A stretch of 64,000 nucleotides of DNA from Paragonimus westermani (GCA_008508345.1 QNGE01000755.1:72430-136429); one strand, 5' to 3'; positions 38,283 through 51,100 are shown, counted from the stretch's first letter. The notes: generated by a model from the sequence alone, not told the origin. Numbers and translations are program-made.

Positions 38283-38658
38283 AGGATGATGGGTCTGGTT
38301 CGTTCAACATACTCAGCCTGAATGGTGCGTACTAAAATATCTTTTAACATTTTGGCTGTGGTGCGGATGCGGAGCAAGCGAAATATCGTTTTACAAGACA
38401 CATTGCACCCTACTACTCGTCTTTTTCAAGTTCGTTCGGGATAAACATTGGGGCAACATGATGTGCTCTATTGAAAACCTAGCTTGCAGATTGCCAAGCA
38501 TATGCACGAAACAGTTGCTCCTTTCTCGGTTAGTCACTGAAATGTGCACGTTGGAGATTATAAAGGAAAAGCCAAGTCGGTGGCGTTCGATAACAAAACT
38601 GTGAAACGGACGTTGCTGACAACTTGTTTAAAATGTACAGTACGAATCGAGGTTCGTC

Positions 38659-38798
38659 ATTTGAACAAGAGTTGTCTGAGAAAACCTGTTTGAGATGGCC
38701 CGAGGTGGAATGCAAGGGAGAGATTCTGGACGTAGATTTAGGTTAGTTGGAGCTACTTAGGTCAGCCTCAACTGACCTCAAGTTTCATTAGTGAATGA
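38659..38798 (+). repeat. 140-bp segment echoed at 42602 (source copy)
   Basis: Identical to 42602-42741. It contains the palindrome AGGTCA-8 bases-TGACCT at 38759-38778. It also occurs in the right block at 52709-52848, so the window holds three copies. Confidence 0.9.
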
Positions 38799-38935
38799 TA
38801 ATTGGAATGAGCCATCGGGGTGCGACTGGGGGATATATTGTTCAAAATGCAGGCATGACCGTTTATGACGATGGAAGTTTCGTGGGGATGAACACAGCTC
38901 AGCAAGGATTAGTAGTCTGGTTCGTTCACCGCAGT
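38799..38935 (+). pseudogene. Diverged 3' fragment of the 426-bp module, frame still open
   Basis: Aligns to about 37743-37856 and beyond, with roughly one difference in ten bases. The shared frame is open from IIGMSHRGATGGYIVQNAGM through NTAQQGLVVWFVHRSQPR to a TGA, although the parent unit stops earlier. Retaining an open frame while diverging suggests past coding constraint. It lies immediately after the 140-bp echoed segment. No family recognised. Confidence 0.45.
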
Positions 38936-40438
38936 CAACCTAGATGACTACATGTGGGTTCATTGTTGCCAGGTTATCCTCTACTATGTTTGACTAAAAT
39001 ATCGCCAGCATGATTTTGAGCCGATGCGTTCAAGGACTGGAACAAAATCCTTGATTGCACTGAGATGTCCAGCCTAGGATTGGACACAGCATAAAATAGT
39101 TTGAATCTGTTTCCTTGAGTATGGCCTCTTTCTCAATTCTATCACGGTCGGGATCGGTTTTGCTAGCAGCGCGGATGTGCCGGAAACCTGAAAGTTGATC
39201 CTTAGCTATTTTTACAGTGAAATCCTGTGATATGCGGGCATAAATTTCCGGGAGTGCCAACATTGTGTGGTTCTGACAGTACAGACACATAAGTATATAT
39301 GCAAACCACGAAGATGAATTCTGAGCACGTGAGCAGCAACTTGAGTGAATTGTGCAATAGTGAGGTACTACACTTCAGAATCGATTAAAAAAACCAGCTA
39401 ACTAACAAGTCACCCTGTCCGGACTTCTTATCCCTGTCTTGTGAATAAGTTGCCAATAAATTTGCAGGAACGTCTACTGTGCGTTCGCTTACTCTATCTC
39501 AACTAACAGTCTACATAGGTCTGGAAACGGTTTGCAATTATGCCTATCTTCAACGACAGGCGCAGAGATGAATCAGCACACGTTCTACCGATAGCGTCGT
39601 TTTCAGTGATCATTAGAGTGACGAAGATGACTCTTTCCGAGAATATGCTGATCACCTCGGACTTTTCACGAGGAAGCAACGTGGAACCTGTCAGGCGCTC
39701 ATACGTCAAGAATCTACTGACTTGAAGAAGGTTGCCATGGGTACAGGATAGGTCATTCCACCATTTAACAGAAACTTAGTGGTTATTACCTTGATGAGCG
39801 TTTTCTCACGTAGCTTGGAGACTAAGGTAGCAAAGTTTTTGCGTCAAAATGGACTGCATAAATCCGGTTTAAGAGCTCTGTCATTTATTCACTCCGTTCC
39901 GAATATGCTCTATATCGATGGTAAAATCTCTGGTAAGTTCTAGAATGTTCTGAAAATGTGTAAACTATACCGAACAATTTGAACTGTCGAAATCGGGAAA
40001 CAACTTGATGGTCATCATCTACAAATGTAATATAGTGCCCGTTTGCCAAAAAGCTACACAGACGAGATTGACAGTCTAAGTCTCCCTAAAAAATTACATC
40101 TATGGATGAGAGGATGTAAATAAAATTAAACCTCTCAAAAACACTTTGTGAACTAGTCCACCTCAAAGTTTTTCCAATTGTGACCCCCCCCCCATATTCC
40201 GCCGACACCTTGAAACAACCGCACAGGCCTGTCGCACATATCATATGAGAAAGTCTGCATTTGATGGAAGTGTTCACAAACTGGTCACTGGAAGGATTAT
40301 TGATGGGGCTCAAGAAAACTATCTACGAGGAGTGACTGGGAGAATTAAGTCAATTCCCAATGAGTCACAGACACCTCACCCAAAAAATTGCTCCACACCC
40401 CAGGTCATCCAGTGGCACATCTGCTCCCACTAAATAAG

Positions 40439-40642
40439 GACGAACGGTTGATAGGTCACTCGCTGAAACTGAGTAATGGGAGTGGCGGGTTAGTTTACAG
40501 ACGGAATTGTTTCATACTCGGACTCTGTACAGACTGGAACGCATTGCGCAACTCCGTCTTCCCGGCTGATTCGATGGGGAGATTCAGATTGGTGCATGAT
40601 CAGAAAATTTATGAGAGACAACGGACACTACAAACTTACTAG
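40439..40642 (+). pseudogene. CR1/Jockey-type LINE ORF2 C-terminal end (degraded)
   Basis: The frame reads RLIGHSLKL, then YRRNCFILGL, then DWNALRNSVFPADSMGRFRL. This is the standard C-terminal block of CR1-like LINE reverse transcriptases ('TRGHSLKL......RR..FF..RV...WN.LP..VV.A.SV..FK..LD'). Some positions have drifted (LRNSVF for LP..VV). Upstream RT similarity is at best faint (LETKVAKFLRQNGL at about 39.8 kb), so only the tail is preserved. It lies inside the duplicated block, so an identical copy exists 14 kb away. Confidence 0.6.
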
Positions 40643-42601
40643 CTGTCATACTAGTTCGGTCTCAGAGTTCCTGAACAGCGCAGATCTGGCTGAATGTTGT
40701 TTCTATGTGTTTCAGCGTTCATTGCCGAAATGATTGCAGTCAGCAGACTTGTTGAAGTTACATTGTGTTTACTTTCATTTGCCGTGTGTTTTTACCATCA
40801 CACCGTCCATCACAAATGTGACCGATTAACACAGAGACAGGAATGCACAAGTATGGATTTTTCTCCGTCCGAAGACAACCTATGAGTCAGAGAGCTGATA
40901 ATCCCATAAGGAATGCAGACATGAAACTGCATCTCAGTTCTGATACAGATGCATATCAAGGCGTGAACGGTTTCTTGCTGTACTTGTACGTACTCTTTGA
41001 TCTTTTGAGAGGCGTATTACACTCCTATAAGAAAAGGTTTTCGAGCGGTTAAAAGACACACAGCATTGTGTCAGGGTGTTTTGCTGTTCGGTTACATCGT
41101 CACCGTTAGCTCTGTTGCGTAATGATTGAACACTAGAATATGAAAGTCAGTAAGTAACTTATTACCGTGCATAAAGCGAACGTGTAATTGCAGTTCCTGT
41201 GACTCTGAATTAGGAAAGAGAGTTTTCATTATAATACATTTCACATCTGTAAATAAAAAGATCAGACTGTGCAGTCTTCCGCTATACTTAGTAATTACTC
41301 TATTTCAAGTTGACCAAAGCTTCAAAATGAAACATGTGACTTCACTGCAGTATTAAATTTGTCCAAACTTGCAAGCGTCTTATAAGATGAGCTATTTTTG
41401 TCTTGTAAATATGTTACCAATTATTGTGGAGCATGATCAGAATTCGTAATCCCTTCCAGTTGCATTTCATTTGTGTAAAAAAAGTAACTTGCTCGGATCA
41501 GCAATCCTGGTACAATGCTTGCAATTTGTTGTCAGAAACCCTGGTTCGAATCTCACCATACTCAGTCTTTTTATCAGAAGTGTTTTTTAATAACATCAAG
41601 TACAAGCACAAGGGTGTCTTCTGACGTGCTTCCAGTGCTTCAATTTGAAATCCACAAAACCATCGATAGACTTTTAATACCTGCTTGGTTATACAAGATT
41701 TTTGACGGGCTCTCTTGTGACGTTCTCTGATTAGACATCGCTAAATTAGTTTCTGATTCACGGAAACTTATGATTCGGTTTGTAGAGAACGGAGTGTTGT
41801 ACACCGCGGAATTATGTGGTCATTTCGCACCAATGATTGATACTGACAGAATCCCGTAAGCGCTACCTACGGACAATGAGCATAATCACACAGAGACATT
41901 TTGCGGGAAAACATTTAAGAATTCTTTATTCATTCGTTTTTCATTAAAACATTGCGTTTCCTCATGAGTTATTTTTGGCCGCAAGGAAGTAAAACTTCCG
42001 GAATATCCCACTGATCTATTGGCTGTATAATCAAATTGCACGCATTGCACTGTCTTATTGTACACTTATATCAGATGAATGCCAGTTTTGGTAGACGCCC
42101 ACTTACATGTTGTAAATCGGTTACCACCATCAAGCTTACCATTTAGGTTCTGTCACATGCTCTACAAACGAACAGCTAGGGTTGACGTAATTTCGAGTGA
42201 GATTAATCAACTCTTTTCTTTGAGTTTTCAGCGTAGTTCACTGGTCAATTGCGTAAAATATAGAATACTTTGATCTGTTTCTTCGCGCATGCACATACTG
42301 CATTGGACCCGTACTTGGGAGTCATTTTGAGGAATGGCCGTTTCATTGTGTTTTGGATTGGTTGCTGATAATATTAGATACACACAGCACAGTTTCAGCT
42401 ACAGTAATCATTGTTTTGAATATTTTTGAAATTCGTATTTTTGCGTCGAACAAGAATATAATGCAAAAACGGTGTTCTTAAGATAAGTGGTTTTAGGAAA
42501 TTTGAAAATGCCATGCGGTAGAATTAAACTTTACGCATTTAGTGACTATAAGGCAACATGTTGTACATAAAGGATTGTTTAAATGCGGCATTTCATCAAA
42601 G

Positions 42602-42741
42602 ATTTGAACAAGAGTTGTCTGAGAAAACCTGTTTGAGATGGCCCGAGGTGGAATGCAAGGGAGAGATTCTGGACGTAGATTTAGGTTAGTTGGAGCTACT
42701 TAGGTCAGCCTCAACTGACCTCAAGTTTCATTAGTGAATGA
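42602..42741 (+). repeat. 140-bp echo at the right edge of the left block
   Basis: Exactly where the left block stops matching the right block (42604), the sequence jumps to an exact copy of 38659-38798, with ATT shared at the junction. After 140 bases it turns into unrelated DNA. This could be the start of another partial tandem copy or a misassembled join. Confidence 0.9.
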
Positions 42742-45700
42742 CAGATTTGTAGTCCCTCATGTTACAAAAGCAGTCGATATTTCGAGAAAATTCGGAGAAA
42801 TATTAAACAAATCAGTATGCTACATCACTCATGCAATTGATTATAGTCAGTGGGTACTGTTTCTTACGGTTGGTGGAGAGGCTGGTGGTCGTACAACTTC
42901 GTTGACCCAGTACTCTTTCACGAATGCGCTCACCACACCGGAGGTAAACCATGATGTTGTTCACTCTAATTCACCTTCGTTTATAGTTTCCCTTGTGAGA
43001 TAAAATTCGTATTCTCCAGGGAATTTGGTAAATAATCTTGCGTTATGCAGAGTGGGCGATACGTTTGAGTGCATTCGACGCTGTCTGATGACAATATACC
43101 CGTTCTTCTGCCAAGTCGATAGTTAGAATGATTAAGGCCGTTCCTGAAAGTTTAAAGTGTCTGATGTCATTTTTGTGACACATTTATTCAGGAGTTTAGG
43201 ACCAGTTTATTCAATATGTCAAGGTTCCATAAGCTGGTGAGTAGTATGAATAAAATGGGGCAATTTGGAATGGTTATGATTATCGATTCATTAACAGACC
43301 TTAAAGTCATTTCACCTGCTCTGTTTAACAGACTGAGAACAAGTGAAATGCACGGATTACGAGTGTATGGATTATGAACGACGATCCGGTCACGCTGCTC
43401 ACGGCACCCTCAGAAAGTGCCTCCAGAATATATAGGTGCAACTCATAGATGTATTGACACGATCACTAACCTAGAAGCGAACGGCAAAAAAACACTTTCA
43501 ATATTCGGTCCATTACTTTTTACGAATGGTGTGCAACTATAGTTGGTCTACCATTTCTGTGGTTTGTTGAATGTCAATCAAACACCAACATGTCTTACTA
43601 CGTCATACACTGGATGTTCAATTCAAAATTACCAACCAACATTCCACCTGCTTATAATGTTTTTAAAGTAATTAGTGATTAGTAAACCAGAGTGAGTAAC
43701 ATTACGATTTTGACCGTTCCGACGACATTCGTCTTTTTGATTTCAAGTAAATTCGTGCTATGTGAGAACGAGGTCTAAGGACAATTTTTTTGTCAGCTCC
43801 TTGAACAGTGGACAAACGTTAAATGTTTCCTTTAAAATTCCCAGTGGAATTAGCTTTTATTCACATCGTATCTGCTTCACTGGATTCCATAATTTCAGTT
43901 TTAAATTCCCCAGCAGAAAATCTATCATATCTTCAGTCATTTTCTTTGATCCGGGTTATCAACAATCTACGGAAACACCATTTTTGGTAATGTTGCCAGA
44001 CTGGTTGAATTGAACCTTTTGCTTCAGTCTACACCAAACCTGAAAACGCCTACTGCTAGCTATCGAACTAATGCACAATTCAGTGAAACGGCTTGAGTTT
44101 GACTTTTTTCGTCACCTTAAACAAGTGGGAAAAAATTCTTTCTCGTAGTGCTCTGATGCTGTCTAAAGATTACCCGGGGCAATTAAGCACACATCGCTCA
44201 TATTTATGAGTGGCCATCAGCGGAATACACTCATTACTTCTCTCATGTATTTTAATGGTAAATACTACAATTTATTCACCGACAAGCGTGTGCCTTAAAA
44301 TACCGCTGGACTGTTTTTCAAGAGGAGTAAGCAGTAATCAAATACTAAAACGTCTATTCTGCATGATTCCGGTAACTGTTGTTTACTGAAGCTGTCTGAT
44401 AATCGTTCATCGAATGTGAGATTTGTACTAGTGTTTTCTTTCTCGAAAACTCATCAGACATCAATCAGTCCGATTTTAGGTGCGCATGCTTAACAGCATT
44501 ATGGTAGAACCCAATTTGCCCTGGCAGATACATGCGAAACATATTATTTATTCAGAAGAGGAAAAAAATATACCAATTGAGCGAGGCTTTTCAATCTATC
44601 TGAAATCGTTCAGATCAACATTTGTGGGACAATCTGTGACTTCTTTTCCACTGGGGTATTCTTCAGTCCTTGATAAATAACTTCAGCAAAGTGTACGTGG
44701 ACTTTTCTTTAATATTTTACAGTAATCGATATAGACGCTTTCAGGTGGAATGGGCGATAAAATTAGCGTAAACACCTCACCCTATGAATAGACATGGGCT
44801 TGGGACCATTCTGCAATCCGTTCAGTGCTTTTAAGCTCCCAGAGGCCACCACTCTACCTCAGGTCTCACAAAAACCCCTACGGCTATCAATTGACGGCAT
44901 ATATTAATAACTCTGAAGAGCAATTATGTAGGTCTACAAGTGGTTTCTATAACAACCTCGCAGTAACAAGCAAAACACTGTCTAGTTACGGCATACACTT
45001 ATGGACTCATAACACACGGATGACCAACTGATCAACAAAACGAACAGGTTGGTCAGACTGATGTTCACGTCCTATTAGTTCTCACATCATGAATCACGTG
45101 GAACGAGATAAGACTGTACCTTGGAATGTACCGAATCCATTCATTTGACTGTGCTGTACAAGAAATTGAGACGCATAAAACATTCTCGTTGAACACTATA
45201 CACCCAGAACCTTTCTCTGTGCTTATATTATTGAGATCGCGGTTATAACTACTGGAAACGATGAGGTAGCCGATGGCTGCGCCTCTGTAGGATTATCTCT
45301 GATAATGGACTTGAATGTCACTTATTTATATTTCCTTGTTGAAACATGGGCGAAACATGACTGAAACATTTTACATTTTGTTAGAGCTCTAGGTACGCAA
45401 GCTAGGTGGAACGTCCTGTGAAACACTGTGTAAAGTATAGAACACGAAGACGAAATTGTATACCCTGGAATCATGGTTCTCAAAAATGGCTTAAGATCAT
45501 TTTTAAATCCGTCTAATACGAAACAAACATTGGCCCCAACCATCTACTGACGTTAACATAATCCAGATTGTGAGACAGATAATTTATAGGTCAATCCATC
45601 TTGCAAAGTTTTTCCGAAGAAATTTAATTCTCCGAGCATTCCTTTCATTGGTCTGATACCTTGCTTGTGAACTTCACATAATTTCATTTACCGAATTCTG

Positions 45701-46059
45701 CACCCAGAGTGCCCGTCAGATCTTGAGACTTTGAAACTGTTCTTCTGCAACATAAAATTTGTCAGTGGGGGTGCACCTGAAATGCAGGCAGAAATGAGCT
45801 TCTAGAACGAGGTTTCCATGATTACGTTCTATCCATTACATGAGGCAAGTGTTCCAGTCGAATCCTGCATAGCCTTCTGTAAGTGACGAATGTACACTTT
45901 TTAGTCACTGTCTCAAAACATATCAGATGTCTAAATTTGTTTACAGGGAACGTCAAAAACCACAGTTGAAAAAACTACTGTGCAACCCATCCTGTGTTTT
46001 GCAGCGTTGCTGTAAAGGAACCAATTTCAAGTTTCAACTGCCTGTCTAATAGATTCCAG
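42742..46059. other. No gene recognised
   Basis: The frame 42734-43003 (89 codons) starts inside the echo and runs into unique DNA; it has no known motif. Frames at 43762-44013 and 44480-44680 are anonymous. Nothing else is supported. Confidence 0.4.
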
Positions 46060-46353
46060 TCATACAGCTGACACAATTGATGTTTTCAAAACTTCTACGG
46101 AGCCCATTGAAGGTAGTCTGAAATCTGAGATTTCGATTGAGTAAGCCTGACTTCCGCGTACTGAATACGCTATTGTGAGCACAAACTCGCCTAGGCTACT
46201 AACAGACAGACTCATGAGTTGAAGGAAAGATTGTGTAACCTTTGATGTACTGGTCCACAATCTCTTCTGTTGTGTCTTCTTGATTAATCTGGCCCGCGGC
46301 ATCATAATTGTTGCATCGTAATCAACCAGATGAACGAACAAAGTTGACAAATC
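46060..46353 (-). pseudogene. Penelope-like reverse transcriptase fragment
   Basis: Starting with the codon at 46353 the minus strand reads DLSTLFVH, matching RT motif A of Penelope-like elements ('D.SSLFTN'), where the Asp is catalytic. The following helix region (TQSFLQLMSLSVSS) fits 'LL.LCL', then FVLTIAYSVRGSQAYSIEI fits 'YFTF.G..YEQ.', and LPSMGSVEVL fits 'G.PMGSPISGL'. The order and spacing are right. The frame has a stop directly before the Asp and ends before YVDD. It is a short dead fragment, on the same strand as the endonuclease fragment at 47.7-48.2 kb but downstream of it. Confidence 0.5.
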
Positions 46354-47681
46354 TTAATCACGGCACTTTTGTACTCATGATCCTGATGAATATTTTTGAA
46401 CGAGCTAAACAATCCAGTGTCGTTGCAGTTAGTGAAAAATTACAAATAATTCTGGCAACAGCTGATGGATGCAAAACAGTCCGCAGTAGTTGTGGTCTCT
46501 GTACATCTTCAAATTGTCTGTCCGAGGACAGTGATCTGAGGCTGGTTTTCTGCTGGAAATTAATATCCATTCTTCTTCTGTCTTTAAAATATCAAAACTT
46601 TTATGTAATCACGTTGAAGGACCGAGTCAAGTAGGGGTACGTTTTGATATGGTTTATCGAGAAACCGCTTACATACTACATCGTTGAAGTACTTGCAATA
46701 TATCGGTGTGGATGTAGACTACCCATCTCTCTGGAAAGGTTGGATATTACTGTCCGTTATTTATCTCCACAAATTTTAGGGTACTCAATATCTCTGTTGG
46801 TTTTGGGATCAAGTCATTAGGCTGCGGGCTTTGCCGACTTTCTAGCTCTACCAGAGCGAGTTGTGCTTATTTTTCTCCTCACTGTAACATTTGATCTCGA
46901 GTGATCTTTTAACACTCTAAAACGTCATGTGGCGTCACCATAGTAATCGGCTTTGTACAATCGTTAAGATAGAGTGGTTAAGGCTTGGTATTCAGATAAG
47001 GCTTTAACTCTAGCCTCACAAGTGGTCTAAAAAGTGGCTGACGATAACCAACAGAGGGCTTTGACTGAAATGAACACAGTTCCTGCAATGAGATTACCAG
47101 AGAACCTTCTTCTCATTCGTCGTAGTTATCTCTCATCCCTCGGAATTACCGTAAGCATTCTTTTCACTCATGGCTGTTACTGACTTGAAACAGGACTGCA
47201 ACCTGCGGGTTGCAAATTTAAGCGTTGAACGCAGTGGAGTCTGGTATCGGGTGATCGATTTAAAAGGGTGTCTAGTTAAGACTCTTAAGCCTATTGAAAC
47301 TTGTGTTAGCGTTAGGTGAAAAATATGACAGATGCAGCTTAGTTGTTCTCATGATGAAGTGCTGTTCTAAAAAAGGAACGCCTTATTTTTAAAAGCAGTT
47401 GATATTAGAAGTAACGAGGTAACGAACATCTGTTTTGGATCATTCTTCCTCAAGTCAATACAGTTATATAGGCTTAATCAAGGCGTCGAAAGATCAACCG
47501 CAAACAGAGAGTAACTGTTAACGAATGACACTGGAGGCTACTACTAGACTCCACATAAGTGGTTAGGCCCAAACCAGACGTTGATTGGGTGTTATGTCAC
47601 GCGGTCAGGGTCAAATGTTTGTGTGTGGTTAAACTCAGTATGATCGAACTGTTGCCACGGCAGTTGCAAGGACTGAACAAA
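46354..47681. other. No gene recognised
   Basis: Short frames only. Around 46966-47035 the sequence GAGTGGTTAAGGC resembles the D-arm and A-box of a class II tRNA or tRNA-derived SINE, but no T-arm or acceptor stem can be formed. No gene is called. Confidence 0.4.
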
Positions 47682-48170
47682 CTACTTTTGAGAGCACAGT
47701 TCAGGATTGCGTAATCTAATTGCAATCGATTCGGCAGTCGCCAGAGTGCGCTGACGGACTGTTTTTGGTTGAGCGTTGGCCATTCTGCAGATAACCCGGA
47801 ATGCTTTGTTAACGTGTATGCGATGTTTAGCGTCAGGTAGATCTGCAACAATGGCGCTGGTAATTGATTTACGGCCACCGGTTCCGATCCATGCTGGATG
47901 ATGTTCTTTGATCCTTTTTGACAAGCGCCTAGTCGTACGACCGACATATTTTGCAGTACAATAGCTGCATGAAAATGAATACACGAGCATCGATTGGTCG
48001 TGGGCTGATAGCTTGTCTGTCAGGCTCACTTTTAGCATCGGCACTGTTGTGAACCAACTTCCTAAGATTGCCGCTGGGAAGGTGCGTCTATGTGATGTTA
48101 CTTTGATATTCACAAATGTTCCGCTGGTGAATCTTACAGGATTTTTCCGACAGTTGATATTGCATAACAT
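47682..48170 (-). pseudogene. GIY-YIG endonuclease domain of a Penelope-like element
   Basis: A 162-codon frame. Residues 45-62 (MLKVSLTDKLSAHDQSML) match the linker before the domain. VYSFSCSYCTAKYVGRTTRR (63-82) gives the GIY-like strand, a CxxC pair and the YVG strand, followed by LSKRIKEHHPAWI with the conserved Arg and the EH. SITSAIVADL and AFRVI follow, as in fluke elements. The CxxC plus His pattern before and within GIY-YIG is typical of Penelope-like retrotransposon endonucleases, which nick target DNA. The frame is intact for the whole domain, but the RT that should precede it (at higher coordinates) is not visible, so it is a 5'-truncated copy. Confidence 0.75.
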
Positions 48171-51100
48171 GCCGCTATAAGGGAATCTGTAGTGAATGCT
48201 TCTTACTCCTAATTTGTGCTAAGTTGAAGCAACCTCCTGCGGCTATACAACATAACGCAATAACTCTCGCTGTCAATATAAACATTTGCTAACAGTAACT
48301 GGCCCTTCCTTCTGGTACTATAAAGTCACACTTCACCAAGAGATAATCTGAGCTTGTAATATTGAAAAAATCATCTTACTACCCCACCCGTATCTTTAAC
48401 CCATATACAGCCAAACTATCCCATTTAGCAGGCGTTCTTCTTTTTTCAGACGTGGAAACTGTCCTAAACGTACAAAAGTCAATATGTGTTCAATTTTTCA
48501 ATCATCAGCTGGTTCTAAATTTCTTTTTTATTCTTTGGGAATTAGTAAATTTCACTCTGTATTCGATTCGTCATCAAAGTCTTCAGTATATGCGATCCTT
48601 AATGTCTGGTTTGATGCGGTATACACTTAGCTGCTGCAACACACCGCCTTGACGAGGAGTTGGCATTCTCTGTTGAGAATTTAATAGCCACGGTCTCAGC
48701 ATTCGCCAGAAGTACACCATTTCTTCCGGTCTTGAACGTGACAAGACTTAAGTTCAATTGGTGTATAGTAGGGGTGAACATTTCAGAGGAAACCGCAAAC
48801 AATATACCGCTGTCAAGTCGATTGCTGAAATGTGCACATCAAATCGTGGTGTTCGAGAACTTCTCAGACGGATCAAACTCGGTTGCACTACGGCCAGTAA
48901 AACGCAATGCAAAATAGCTGTGATTTGTGAACCGCTTCAGAAATCCACGAAAACGTAACACATAGCTACGATTCAGTCGAAAGTAATCAAACCAATCGTT
49001 ATACATTAGTGACAAACTGAAAGAGTGCTTCCACGATTAATTATTTTAACCACGCGCTCGCTCGACCCCAAAGTAAGTTAATGCTGTTTGGTCATCTAAA
49101 AACGCTGGTGGCTACGATATCCATGGGACTTCGCAAACGATACCATTAAAAATATGTGTGCGTTAGTATGAGAAGAGCCAGAACTTTGTGAGTAATGATT
49201 GAAGATTTCTCACTCACAATAAAATGGAACTATTAGCATCGATTATACGGAATTTTTGGACAACCATCCCTTCCTTACGATGTAAGTGTTTACTTAGTTA
49301 TATGAACGAAGACAACTTCATTTTTGTGAAGGAAATGGGAGTGGTAACGTTAGACCAATCAAAATAGGTCAAAATTACACTCTAGTGCTAAACCCGTTGC
49401 CCAATGAGAGTGCAGGTTTCAAGCGTCAAACAAATAAGAGCTGAATCTTTAGGCAAATGCTGGCAAAAAAGTGGTGTATCGACAGTGAAGACAATCATCA
49501 CAAATGCGGTGCTTCATGTGGGATTGCAATTTGATAGTCTTACTGATTACGGTAAACCAAGCTCACAGTGAAAATGGAGTAAGTTACTTATTTTTCACTG
49601 TTCGCTTCAGTATTTCGCAGTAAACATATAACAGCTATTGTGCAATCAATTCATAGGTGTGTGCTTTCTATTCTCCATCAGCTTGTGCGGACGCACGATC
49701 GAAACTTAAAGATACATTTTCCCTACGCACCTGCGTGATCACACCGCTCCTTGTTGTGATAACAACTTCATAGTGTGTATATGCATATATAAATCTGAAA
49801 CTATATTGACCACGTAAAGAAGTGCGAAAAACACTGAGCGCATCATCCCAAGAAATAAACATTCACTGCTGCCCACAATAATGACGAAATTCCCTATGGA
49901 AGCTTATCTTTGTGTACAGTGAAGACAATCACGTAGTTTCACGAATTAGGTTCTATCTGGATGAGAATTTCCAAAATTGATCTTGAGAGCGATAACCTAG
50001 CTTGTCTTGTTCTTAAACGAATTTATATTATCAGAAACAGTTACTCGCCTCCATGTGGTACTGGGTACATGAAGTTGGTTTTTATAGCAAACAACAGGGT
50101 CACCTCCAAAACAGTAGGTTTTATACATGTTAAATACAGTGAACTAGAATTCATCTAACAACCGTATGCAAATCAGGATAGGCCCAGTAATATCATCTCT
50201 AAATCAATCGTTTAAAAGGTGACTATGTAGCTCGAGTGCTGAGTAAGTTTAGGAGGAGAACTGGCAAATTACAACTTAGTATAACAAATCTCAAAACAAA
50301 TTACAAAGCAACTGACAAATATAAAATGATTGTTCTCCAAGGTAACTCCATGCATCCAGAATGCCAGGGGTTATGATGATGAACTTTGTTGCGAACTCAA
50401 ATGTTTGTGAAATATTTAGAACTTAGTACCTCTCCATTCTGTCGGGTTGGCAATTTTTCTCAATCAACACTGTATTGTTTGATGGATGCTTAGTTGCCAT
50501 CGACCAGAATTGGAAACAAACTTCCGCAAAAACTGAGTGAAACGGCAAACATCAATTGTTTTGTTGTTGTGCCCTACACCTTCATAACATCTGCAGCAAA
50601 AATATCACGTGCGCATTAATTACGGGAACCGTTTTCTGCATTTGCGTGTGGTTTTTATGACAATTGGTAGAGTATTGCCAACTAGGTAGGGCACACATTA
50701 CGTTCTAATGCAAACCACATGCGGTTTATCAGTGTGAAAATGTTTTTTTAATATGTCATATATACATTGCACGGTAATTGTACAATTGAACTAAACCCTA
50801 TGCTGGCTTTTGCTTTTCCCACAATGTGGTTATAATTGCGTGCATACGACTTGTTGTGCGATATGTGCAAACCATTTAATGGCAATGATAACAGTTTGTA
50901 TCCAACGTCCAGCAAACTACTAAAATTTCGGCCTGACGAAATGCTTTTGTAGGAAGAACAATGACCGCCCTTGGCCCAATTTTGGTCATTATATTCAGCT
51001 GAGCAAACAACAGTGAGTGAGTACACAATCAACGTTCAAAAGGTTATCATTTCAGCTCAGCACTGCTTCGCTCAGTCTGAATTGACCAATTGTTGAGTTT

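Larger units (their letters stand above)
37857..42604 (+). repeat. 4,748-bp duplicated block, left copy
   Basis: Identical to 51907-56654 at a constant offset of 14,050 bases; every frame translation and every stretch I compared matched, including a run of ten C (40184-40193). It holds a 426-bp module unit, a diverged module fragment, a CR1-like LINE 3' end and anonymous DNA. On its left it is extended by one extra module unit, and on its right it switches into a 140-bp echo of its own interior. It is either a very recent segmental duplication or an assembly duplication. Confidence 0.95.

Noticed and set aside
38108..38401. 97-codon minus-strand frame antisense to the repeated module (also at 52158-52451)
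   Set aside because: The plus frame is the one preserved in the diverged module copy; the antisense frame is the less likely product.
40694..40885. Small frame with a signal-peptide-like stretch (LVEVTLCLLSFAVCFY) in the duplicated block
   Set aside because: An acceptor-like site precedes it, but there is no family match and one hydrophobic run is weak evidence.
41530..41560. GGTTCGAATC, a T-loop-like sequence
   Set aside because: The flanking bases do not pair into a T-stem and no other tRNA arms fit upstream.
46966..47035. tRNA-like segment (GAGTGGTTAAGGC)
   Set aside because: Only a D-arm-like piece is present; no T-arm, anticodon stem or acceptor stem can be built.
47597..47947. 116-codon minus-strand frame
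   Set aside because: Out-of-frame shadow of the Penelope endonuclease frame.
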